A DNA stretch of 15,825 nt from Flavobacteriaceae bacterium (GTDB taxonomy: Bacteria > Bacteroidota > Bacteroidia > Flavobacteriales > Flavobacteriaceae), in the NCBI GenBank assembly GCA_030618945.1, contig JAUXCI010000025.1, forward strand, positions 1 through 15,825, in the 5' to 3' direction. The notes below the pieces were generated by a model that saw nothing but the letters and a program-made list of their open reading frames with translations, was not told where the DNA came from and did not search any database. Position numbers and translations under genes: made by a program. This document shows, one piece after another, positions 6,968 through 14,936 of the stretch. How positions within the stretch are numbered: position 1 is the first letter of the stretch; each line of letters opens with the position of its first letter.

Positions 6968-7738
6968 TTACTTGACCAGCATTACCCTTTCATATATAAC
7001 TCTTCGCTCAAAACCATTTGGCATTAATTCATCCATTTTAGTTTTTCCAACCACATCATTCCATGCCGCGGCATTAGGAGAATTATCAGAGGTTTCTGTA
7101 AATCGAAGATAATCAAGTGCATCATTAACTTTGTTGAATCCATCTACCGTAAACACAGAAAAGTCGGCCTGGTTTCCTGAGGGATAGATCACAGAGGACA
7201 TGCCCCAATAAGTCATTTTATTCATTATATTTTCTATACTCGCTTGATGCAAAGGTTTCCAAAGCGTTTTGTTTTCCTGAATAAAGGCGGCAAGATCATT
7301 AGGTTTACCATAATTCACCAGCGCAATTTTGTATTCTCCAGGAACAAAATCTTCATATTGAACATAATAATCAAATGTTGTAGTCGTAAAGGAAGCTGTT
7401 TCAATTTCTTCGGGTTTTACATCGCCAAGGGCATCCATATTGTCCTCCCAAACCCTATCAGAATCCATTTTGTCAAGACTTTCATATGAATTCACAAAAA
7501 CATAATTTGAAGCAGCATCATCGGTATTAGAAACACCAACTTTTCGCCAAAGTGACCAGGATTGCAACTGGCCTTTTTTAATAGCGGCTTGAGCTACTTT
7601 AGACCAATGCTTCGTTTCCCGTTCTATAAATTTGGCATCCTGATCAGCAGGTACATGACGGAATTGTATATAACTAACTTGTCCATTTATTGAGGTGGCA
7701 AAAAGCATAGCAATCAAAATAAAACATAGATTTTTCAT
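6968..7738 (-). CDS. Secreted protein of unknown function with two similar halves
   Basis: A 256-residue protein with a clear signal peptide (MKNLCFILIAMLFATSINGQ, cleavage near residue 20). I do not recognise a named family. The mature part shows two similar stretches. The first has FIERETKHWSKVAQ (37-50), then GQLQSWSLWRKVG (56-68), NYVFVNSYESLDKM (78-91). The second has FIQENKTLWKPLHQ (152-165), then MTYWGMSSVIYPSG (175-188), ADFSVFTVDGFNKV (191-204). The pattern helix, W-rich strand, strand, helix resembles a duplicated ferredoxin-like (dimeric alpha/beta barrel) fold; that is inference. No catalytic motif or lipobox is visible. It is flanked by the ABC remnant and the glycosyltransferase fusion and has no clear operon partner. 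Confidence 0.8.
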   Translation of the reverse strand: MKNLCFILIAMLFATSINGQVSYIQFRHVPADQDAKFIERETKHWSKVAQAAIKKGQLQSWSLWRKVGVSNTDDAASNYVFVNSYESLDKMDSDRVWEDNMDALGDVKPEEIETASFTTTTFDYYVQYEDFVPGEYKIALVNYGKPNDLAAFIQENKTLWKPLHQASIENIMNKMTYWGMSSVIYPSGNQADFSVFTVDGFNKVNDALDYLRFTETSDNSPNAAAWNDVVGKTKMDELMPNGFERRVIYERVMLVK

Positions 7739-7877
7739 GGTAAAGAATTCATTTAAATTAAAACTTCCGTTAAGTTACGGATTTTATTTTTTTTGACATT
7801 GACAAAAGCAATTTTTCCGTCACTTAACCTTCAAGCCTGATTAAAACTATAAAAAATCCATAGTAGCAACAAACGCA

Positions 7878-7929
7878 TTTGGACGAACATTGGGTTTAAT
7901 TGTCCGAATGCAATGTATTAGTGTCCGAA
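7878..7929. repeat. TGTCCGAA direct repeat with an inverted partner
   Basis: TGTCCGAA occurs at 7901-7908 and 7922-7929, exactly 21 bp apart (two helical turns). An inverted near-copy TTTGGAC lies at 7878-7884. ACATTG (7887-7892) and CAATGT (7911-7916) form a nested inverted pair. It lies past the 3' end of the large glycosyltransferase fusion and upstream of the secreted protein gene, in a 279-bp spacer with no gene. A regulator-binding site or a decayed palindromic element would both fit. Confidence 0.4.
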
Positions 7930-8017
7930 ACAAATTCTGCAAAGGAGAAGGCTTGTATAAGTTCTAAGGCTTCTTTTTCTGACAACCTATCCAGTATAAG
8001 ACAAAATGTCAAACATA

Positions 8018-11000
8018 TTACTCCTCAATCCACCCCATAATAGTATTCGCGACAAATCTCGGTTCGGGAGGTAAAGAGTATATGTCTTTTTCGTAATTTT
8101 TATTATACGGTGAAATATTCAGGACCTTACCATCTACTACCAAGGTACTGCTACCGCCTGGGTCAAAGCCCATAGCTTTATCCATTCCATATTTTAAAAG
8201 AATATCAGCCATGTCAAAATGTGTTGCACCTACCGATTCTCTAATTCTACCATTTACCATAAGCACCATGAGTTTACCTTCATTTGTTATACCTACAGCT
8301 ATTTTTGGTCCTCGCATATCAGTAAAATCTAATCTGGCAGCTTGTGTTTTAATTGAATTAGATGTTTTCCATCCTTCTTCTTCCATATTCAATATTTGTT
8401 TCCCTTTATCTATTAACATTGGCCCTGCTTCAATTGCATATAATATTTCGCTCCAATTATAAGGATTGTTCTCAGGCTCCATTAACCGAATGTCTATCGG
8501 TCGACCTTCTTTAAACAGAGTACTCGAATACAATTTTAAAGGAATAGACAAAGTGATTCCTACGGGAATGATATTTACATTTTCTTTCACTTTTGTCTTA
8601 ATAATCTGTTTTACCGTATTTCCCGCTATCCTAATAATTATATTACCATTGCCCTGGATGATTTCATCACGATATAACAAATCATAATAACAGGGTTCTG
8701 AACTACTGTGTTTATTATAGTTGGCAGCTGGAAATACAAGTTTATTTTTTCTTCCCATTACCGTAAAACCTGCTTTGCTATTAACCTTCCTTATATCCAC
8801 ATCACCATTTTTATAAATAATAAAAGCTGGTTTATTAAAAAGCGGTGGACAAAACACCTTTTTATTCATAATCAACAAACCTAAGGGTGAGCCAATATAT
8901 GTTTCTGGTAAGCCCAGCTTTCCAACTAATTCAGGGTTGAGTATATAACCCCCGTTCCAAGCAAGCTCAATTTTGTTTGAATTATTGTTTTTCTTTTTAT
9001 ATTCCTTAACCAAGCCAGGTACATTTTTTGGTTCCTTATTGGCTATATGGGCCGCAAACTTCCAGTTGTGCTCTTTCGTGTCAATTTCGGCCAATACCCC
9101 ACTCCAGGGTAAACCATCTTTATATACACCACCGGCAAAGGACGATTTCACTTTTTCGATTGTCTTACTTTCTCTCATTTGCTGCTTCAATTCCTCTAAA
9201 AGCTTTGCTATTGGCGTTCCATTTTCAATAGCATCCTTAGAAATCGTCTGCAACAATTCCTTTTCTCCAATCTTATTTCTAATTTCCTTATATAAATCGC
9301 TCTTTAATACTCTCTCAAAATCCTTGGCAGTTTGAATAGGGGTAGGATAGGCCAAAGTTGTGCGAACACCTGCAGGTACAAATTGAATGAAACCACTGTC
9401 TTTTGGAATTCCCATAATTTTAGCTGCCATTTCATTCAACACCTTTCCTATATGGAAATGATCAATTTCTATAATGTCAGTCATCATAGCGGCTGACTCT
9501 CCATTAGTAATAATAAAGCCATTTGATTCTTTGATTTCTCTTAAAATCTTGATAGCCTTAGCACCCATTTGAGGAAAATGAACGCCTTCCGACCATTGTT
9601 TTGTTTCAATTATTTGAACAACACCTGCTTTATATAACAGTCCAAGTTCAGGCTCTTTTCCACCTTCTAAATACTCTTTAATATTGGCGCTTGAAAACCA
9701 TTTTGTAATTCTCGGCTCATGTATAAAAATATAGATTTTTTCTAATTTCTGACCTCTCGTTTCCAGCACTTCTGAGTTTAGTTCTTCTTCCAAGCTAAGT
9801 TTGAGTTGCGCACGAATAGGTTGTAATACAAAATATTCCAACTCATGCTTTATAAAACGCCCTGGAAAATATCCTTTAGGCACTTTTTTCTTTAAATTTT
9901 TAGTTAAAATTTTTCTGTCGTCAATTCCCAAAAATCTGCTATTGGTTAATTGAAATAAAGCCAATTCCCAATCGGCAAAAAACTGCGGTGCCAAAGTTAA
10001 ATCAGCTAAATTTTTCGGCTTAAAAACATCTTTATATATCATATTGACCAAACCAGTCACTTCATGGGAAGTAAAGGCCTGATAGGCATAGGATTTTTTA
10101 TTTCTGTGCCTGTATGCCATTGCGTGGTCATGCCTTATCGAAAATTCTCCATCAACATATTTAAAAATATCATCAATGGCATTATAGTATTTATGAATGA
10201 GTTCCAAATTGGTGTTTGCAATATCCGGAATATCATTTTCCATCCTTCTGGCGTAGCTCATTAATGTGCCCTTTATAAGTTGTTGTTCAACCCTAAAAAA
10301 ACTTGGATCAATTAATGATTTTAGGTAGAGCATAAATGACAAACGTCCGTAACCCGGCAAATAATGTCTGGTGTTTGTATTGAGGATAGCATTGAGATCT
10401 TCATTAGTAAAATTTATCAATTTTTTGTACTTCTTCAATAAAACAACAACTTGTGGATCAACTTCAATTGAATTAGCGCGCAACTGCAAATACAACCTTT
10501 TTAGAATATATTCCATGTTTTTTTGCAAGGCTTCCAAGCTATAGCGTTTGTTTATGACGTTTCTGTTATGCGTTACCTCTAACATCCTGCTTTGAGGATA
10601 AAACAAATGGTCGCATATCCTTCCTACCAATCTTTTTGGAATTTTAGAACCCTTAAATTCTAAAACGTTCAAACGCATTGATTCATCCAAATGACGCCCA
10701 ATAACTTCGTCATATACCTCTCTAGGTTCATATTGTCTGCAAAAAATTGGTGTGCCACAAGCCGCAGCTTCAATAATTGGCAAGCCCCTGCCTTCGGTTT
10801 GACTGGGTAATAAAATCAAAGAGGCTACATCGTATAATTGCTCTATGTCTAATGGCTTTTTATATTTTTTCTTAAATTCATTTTTATCGAATTCACTAAA
10901 CAAAAAGCCCAGAAGCACTCTTGATTTGAATTCTTTTGGAAGTCCTTCCAGGAAATTTTTGAAATCTTTTTTTAATTCTTGATAATAATTCTGTTGCCCG

Positions 11001-12211
11001 TGAGGTATGGGTCCAGAAACAATTAAAGACAGTTTTAATTCGGAATTGGAAATAAATTTCTCATAAAACGAATCATAAGAAAATAAACGTTTAATCAGTT
11101 TAAAGTTAAGCTCAATGGACTTTCTGCTAATCACTCGTGTTGGCTGCAGGAAAACTATGTTATTATTTACAAAATCGAATTTCCTTATGGTTTTATGGGC
11201 CAATAATATGGGTTTTAAAGAGCGTTCACTTTTGGTATGTCTTGCCGCTGCATGTACGGTAATCGTATCCTTATTATTTGCAAAAATAGTAGACAACTGC
11301 ATAGACGCTTTTATAATATCACGCCTACTCATCTGATGTAATTTGGTATCCACGGCCGTTCCTATTAAAGCTACATTTGCCGGATTATGGCCATTGATGT
11401 CAATAAGGTGACTTTGTTGAATTTTATTGATATTGACATTCATCCAGGAACGACTTTCCCATGGATAAACCATTTCAATCAATGAGAAAAATTCACCTAC
11501 ATGTGCGTTGTGAAAAAAGAAATCTCTAGGGCCTTTTTTTAGCCCTTTGTTTTTTATATCCACTTCTCTATTGCCACCTTCCCAGTAAAAATCATGATTG
11601 TTATTTATTACTGGAATCCCCAAATATTCTGAAATTAAAACCGTAGCCAGGGCCAAAGAAACATTACCCGGATTTGAGCAAACATTGATTAAATAAAGTA
11701 GGGAAATATCATTTTCTTCAATATAACTTCCCAATTTTTCAACCAGAACCAAAACTTCATTCCAAAACTTACCTATCAGATCATTATACTCCTTGCTGCC
11801 ACGTTCCATTCTAATTTTAAAGAAGTCATTGTATAGTGGCCAGGCATCAAAAGCTTCCATTTCTGGAATCACTTTTTTAAAGGCATCTTTTGGAATTAAC
11901 TCATCTGCTTCCTGCTTAATATCACCCGCAATAAAATGAATAGGGATATTTGGGTATATGTTTTTAAAGGTCTTGGCATACTTTTCAGTTTCTACAGTGA
12001 TCCCATCTATGGTAAAATAAAATGTAACAAATGCAATGCCGCCTTTTTCAAGATTAAAGTCAAATGAATTAGCGTCACCTTTAAAAGCTGATGTTAATTT
12101 TTCTTCTCTAAATTTGTCAATAAACAAACCCAGATCAAACCATGTATTTATTTTTTCCTTCTTTAATCCTTTTAATACCTTGCTAATTTTCACATTCCTT
12201 TTATCAATCAT
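8018..12211 (-). CDS. GT4-like glycosyltransferase fused to a phosphodiester glycosidase (NAGPA) domain
   Basis: A 1397-residue three-part protein with no signal peptide or membrane helix visible, so probably cytoplasmic. Residues about 55-580 are GT-B/GT4-like: DGITVETEKY (69-78), NHDFYWEGG (205-213), the basic donor-site stretch TRVISRK (358-364) and the E-x7-E motif EGRGLPIIE (473-481). Residues about 600-1030 match nothing I recognise. Residues about 1035-1397 match the NAGPA (PF09992) domain: NGGY (1086-1089), GSPLGLLI, TQAAR (to Arg1293), GPKIAVGIT, DPGGSST (1350-1356) and a closing RFVANTI. NAGPA enzymes cleave sugar-phosphodiesters such as GlcNAc-1-phospho groups. The substrate here is unknown. 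The gene starts 11 bp after a paralogous GT4 gene, so they are surely co-transcribed. Family names are firm for both ends and open for the middle. Confidence 0.88.
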   Translation of the reverse strand: MIDKRNVKISKVLKGLKKEKINTWFDLGLFIDKFREEKLTSAFKGDANSFDFNLEKGGIAFVTFYFTIDGITVETEKYAKTFKNIYPNIPIHFIAGDIKQEADELIPKDAFKKVIPEMEAFDAWPLYNDFFKIRMERGSKEYNDLIGKFWNEVLVLVEKLGSYIEENDISLLYLINVCSNPGNVSLALATVLISEYLGIPVINNNHDFYWEGGNREVDIKNKGLKKGPRDFFFHNAHVGEFFSLIEMVYPWESRSWMNVNINKIQQSHLIDINGHNPANVALIGTAVDTKLHQMSRRDIIKASMQLSTIFANNKDTITVHAAARHTKSERSLKPILLAHKTIRKFDFVNNNIVFLQPTRVISRKSIELNFKLIKRLFSYDSFYEKFISNSELKLSLIVSGPIPHGQQNYYQELKKDFKNFLEGLPKEFKSRVLLGFLFSEFDKNEFKKKYKKPLDIEQLYDVASLILLPSQTEGRGLPIIEAAACGTPIFCRQYEPREVYDEVIGRHLDESMRLNVLEFKGSKIPKRLVGRICDHLFYPQSRMLEVTHNRNVINKRYSLEALQKNMEYILKRLYLQLRANSIEVDPQVVVLLKKYKKLINFTNEDLNAILNTNTRHYLPGYGRLSFMLYLKSLIDPSFFRVEQQLIKGTLMSYARRMENDIPDIANTNLELIHKYYNAIDDIFKYVDGEFSIRHDHAMAYRHRNKKSYAYQAFTSHEVTGLVNMIYKDVFKPKNLADLTLAPQFFADWELALFQLTNSRFLGIDDRKILTKNLKKKVPKGYFPGRFIKHELEYFVLQPIRAQLKLSLEEELNSEVLETRGQKLEKIYIFIHEPRITKWFSSANIKEYLEGGKEPELGLLYKAGVVQIIETKQWSEGVHFPQMGAKAIKILREIKESNGFIITNGESAAMMTDIIEIDHFHIGKVLNEMAAKIMGIPKDSGFIQFVPAGVRTTLAYPTPIQTAKDFERVLKSDLYKEIRNKIGEKELLQTISKDAIENGTPIAKLLEELKQQMRESKTIEKVKSSFAGGVYKDGLPWSGVLAEIDTKEHNWKFAAHIANKEPKNVPGLVKEYKKKNNNSNKIELAWNGGYILNPELVGKLGLPETYIGSPLGLLIMNKKVFCPPLFNKPAFIIYKNGDVDIRKVNSKAGFTVMGRKNKLVFPAANYNKHSSSEPCYYDLLYRDEIIQGNGNIIIRIAGNTVKQIIKTKVKENVNIIPVGITLSIPLKLYSSTLFKEGRPIDIRLMEPENNPYNWSEILYAIEAGPMLIDKGKQILNMEEEGWKTSNSIKTQAARLDFTDMRGPKIAVGITNEGKLMVLMVNGRIRESVGATHFDMADILLKYGMDKAMGFDPGGSSTLVVDGKVLNISPYNKNYEKDIYSLPPEPRFVANTIMGWIEE

Positions 12212-12222
12212 GGTTTAATTTT

Positions 12223-13467
12223 TTAAAATGTAAATAGTTTATTTAATTTTTCCTCAAGTACGTCATACGAAAAATGTTTTTTACCAAGCTCAAAGTTAAA
12301 CTCACCTATTTCTGCACATCGTTTTGGATCATAAATGATGTCAGACATTTGTTGAACTTTTTGATTCGTGAGCTTACCGTCTTCTATCATTATGGTTTCA
12401 AACCCTTTACTGCCAATATCTTGCATATAAACTGGCTTATAGTTGTTCACAAATATTGGCTTTTTGGCAAGTACAGCTTCCACAAAAGCATTTCCAAAAC
12501 CTTCATAAGTACTAAAATAAGTACAGGCCCTACCATGCGCATAAACATCTGATAAATCTTTATGATCTAATACCTTATGTGCAGCAAAAATAATTTGTTC
12601 CGATAGATTCAACGCATGGATTTGATCTATCAATTCGTTATAATACTCTTTGTTTTCATCATCGTTATTATTTCCTGTGATAACAAGTTTTAGCTTTTTA
12701 TCGTTTAACTTATCAATTAATGAAATAGCGGTTTCAATCCCCTTACGCCTTACAATTCGGGTAACTTGCAATAAGGCAATTTCATTTTTTTTAACACCAA
12801 CATCTTTCATAAAAAATTGATTTTCAGGAGTCGGAACACCATAAATACGATTAAAATCCATTACATTGGGTACCAAAGTTGCATCAATATTAAACCTCTT
12901 TTTAAAGGTTTCAACTCCAAAAGTATTGATGACGGCGTGTTTTACATCGGGCAATAACAACGGAAAGTTATCTTCTACATATTGGTTAATTTCAGGATGA
13001 GCCGAAATATAACGCTGACCCCTTTCCCAATAAAAATCATGATCATGTGTTACAATAGGCAGGCCCGTATTCTTAATTAGCTTTTTAATAGCAATACCCA
13101 TAGATAATTGACAAGGAAGCGCCGATGCGTTTTCTGAAAGTAAAACATCAATTTTCTTTTTATTTACCCATTTAACTATGGCTCTTTCAATCATATTAGA
13201 CCATTCCTCAACATGAGCCAATAAGTGGTCCGGATCTTTATCCGGTTCAAAAAATGCTTTGCGCTGTTCCCATTCGGCTTCAGCCGAAAAAAAAGACAAG
13301 GCAGGAAAAAGATAATCGTGCTTATAATCCATATTCCAAAACTCAAATTCTCCAGACATGATAAACACCTCATGACCTAACTTTTTTAATATGTCAATCC
13401 ATTTTTCCGTTTCAAGTGCTACGCCATCAACACCTCCAATTCTCCCTATAATAATACCTATTCGCAT
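12223..13467 (-). CDS. GT4-family glycosyltransferase
   Basis: A 414-residue GT-B glycosyltransferase that should move a sugar from a nucleotide-sugar donor with retention of configuration, in the cytoplasm or on the inner membrane face. The N-terminal domain opens MRIGIIIGRIGGVDGVALET, with the acceptor-side Gly-rich loop. THDHDFYWERG (140-150) follows, then the donor-site VTRIVRRKGIE (235-245) and E-x7-E as EGFGNAFVE (322-330). The DGVxLExEKW opening and HDFYWER motif recall mannosylglucosylglycerate synthase-like GT4 enzymes; that resemblance is from memory and does not set the substrate. It is the first gene of an operon with the fusion protein, whose N-terminal half shares the same four motifs. 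A promoter lies 93 bp upstream of the ATG. Confidence 0.92.
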   Translation of the reverse strand: MRIGIIIGRIGGVDGVALETEKWIDILKKLGHEVFIMSGEFEFWNMDYKHDYLFPALSFFSAEAEWEQRKAFFEPDKDPDHLLAHVEEWSNMIERAIVKWVNKKKIDVLLSENASALPCQLSMGIAIKKLIKNTGLPIVTHDHDFYWERGQRYISAHPEINQYVEDNFPLLLPDVKHAVINTFGVETFKKRFNIDATLVPNVMDFNRIYGVPTPENQFFMKDVGVKKNEIALLQVTRIVRRKGIETAISLIDKLNDKKLKLVITGNNNDDENKEYYNELIDQIHALNLSEQIIFAAHKVLDHKDLSDVYAHGRACTYFSTYEGFGNAFVEAVLAKKPIFVNNYKPVYMQDIGSKGFETIMIEDGKLTNQKVQQMSDIIYDPKRCAEIGEFNFELGKKHFSYDVLEEKLNKLFTF

Positions 13468-13559
13468 GTTTTTTTAATTAAAGTTTCGTTCTGAATAAAG
13501 ATACATTTTTATGAAATATTTCAAAAGTTTTAAAGGCTTATTTCAATAAATTGTTACTT

Positions 13560-13589
13560 CAAAAATATTTAGCTAAAACAGACTGTCAA
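13560..13589 (-). promoter_or_regulatory. Bacteroidota-type promoter of the glycosyltransferase operon
   Basis: On the minus strand TTG (13589-13587), 19 bp, then TATTTTTG (13567-13560). Spacing and -7 octamer are identical to the acetyltransferase promoter at 894-923. The leader to the ATG at 13467 would be about 80-85 nt, AT-rich and without obvious structure. The divergent PD40-SPOR gene starts 121 bp beyond the promoter, at 13711; I found no equally good promoter for it. Confidence 0.55.
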
Positions 13590-13710
13590 TCGTTAATAAG
13601 TTTCTTAATAACTAATAAGTAACGGATAATCAGATGTATAAATAATTATTATGTTGTAAAATATTAATCCGAATTCAAATCCCTCTTTGATTTCTCTAAA
13701 AAATAAATCG

Positions 13711-14889
13711 ATGAAAAAAATTATGATTATGATGTTGGCAGTTGTTCCATTCGGAATGTTTGCCCAGAGTTCACAAGAAGTTTATGCCGTTACCGATGAC
13801 ATTTTTAACATGTCATATGCTGATTTAGGCAATACTTTTACAGCAGAGAAAATGGAAGAATTAGACGCTCCAATTTCGCTCACTAATACGGCGTACGTCT
13901 CTGATAATGATATTCTTAAAGTAAATGATTTGTTGCTTGCCAACCCTGATTTTGACATTCAAGAGGATATGATATCTTATACTAAAGATCAAAAAACAGT
14001 ATTTTTTAGTGCCAACAAAAAGTTAAAGGTAAAAACAGGGAACGAGGCAGAGGCAAAAATAAAAAAGTCTGTGAATCTTCAGTTGTTCAAAGCGAATGTG
14101 ACGGAAAGCGGTGAATGGGTAAATCTGGAGATGCTTCCTTTTAACGGTAAGAGCCATTCTACCGGACATCCTGCCCTTAACAAGGACGATACAAAACTTT
14201 ATTTTGTTTCTGACGGACCCGAATCAACAGGGAAAACGGATATTTTCGTTGTTGATTTGCTTGAAGATGGAACCTATGGAAAGCCAGAAAATCTAGGCTC
14301 AAAAATTAACACCGAGGAGCGTGAAGTATTTCCTTTCATCGATGAAAGTAGTGTACTATATTTTGCGTCAGACATCGAGACAGGTGGTGATGAACTGAAT
14401 GTTTTTGCCTCTGAGGTAATTGATAACAAACCATCTACCCCGATTAAACTGGATGTGCAAGCCACTGCTTCCAGGGAGGATTATATTATTGCCTTTAAAG
14501 CAGTTGAGACCGAAGCATTACTGGCTGAAGAAAAGGCTAACCTGAAAGATTTGGAAATTCTTCTTGAGGCAGAAAACTTAGCTGAAATTACTCGTTTTGA
14601 GGAGGTTTTTGCAGATGAGATGAGTGGATCGGCTTATGATTTTAGTGAGAACAATATAGCGTACACCGTGCAAATAGGGGCCTTCATGAAAAATGTGCAA
14701 ACCGGTACTTATGGAGATTCATCGGGTTTGTTCAACCATCGGTATGATGATGGGTATAACCGTTTTTATTCAGGAGTTTTTGATTCCAATGAAGAGGCTA
14801 TCGCTCATTTGCAACAAATGAAAAGAGACGGCTATAAGGACGCATTCGTTCTTGGGCTTAAAGGGAATGAGAGGTTTTTACCTGAATAA
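13711..14889 (+). CDS. Secreted envelope protein with PD40 repeats and a C-terminal SPOR domain
   Basis: A 392-residue exported protein. The signal peptide is MKKIMIMMLAVVPFGMFA, with cleavage likely before QSS. Two PD40 (WD40-like beta-propeller) units are visible: GHPALNKDDTKLYFVSDGP (152-170) with KTDIFVVDL, and EVFPFIDESSVLYFASD (205-221) with ELNVFASE. A mostly acidic, helical linker follows (about 255-305). A SPOR domain closes the protein at 317-386 (YTVQIGAF, GYNRFYSGVF, EEAIAHLQQMKRDGY, AFVLGL); SPOR domains bind peptidoglycan. The PD40 part resembles that of Bacteroidota PD40-OmpA proteins, with SPOR in place of OmpA. The ATG at 13711 is chosen because the signal peptide begins there; an in-frame start at 13687 would put a hydrophilic stretch ahead of it. 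Confidence 0.87.
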   Translation: MKKIMIMMLAVVPFGMFAQSSQEVYAVTDDIFNMSYADLGNTFTAEKMEELDAPISLTNTAYVSDNDILKVNDLLLANPDFDIQEDMISYTKDQKTVFFSANKKLKVKTGNEAEAKIKKSVNLQLFKANVTESGEWVNLEMLPFNGKSHSTGHPALNKDDTKLYFVSDGPESTGKTDIFVVDLLEDGTYGKPENLGSKINTEEREVFPFIDESSVLYFASDIETGGDELNVFASEVIDNKPSTPIKLDVQATASREDYIIAFKAVETEALLAEEKANLKDLEILLEAENLAEITRFEEVFADEMSGSAYDFSENNIAYTVQIGAFMKNVQTGTYGDSSGLFNHRYDDGYNRFYSGVFDSNEEAIAHLQQMKRDGYKDAFVLGLKGNERFLPE

Positions 14890-14936
14890 TGATGCGAATT
14901 CAATAGAATGAAAAGGTTAGTTTTATAGTAAATAAT

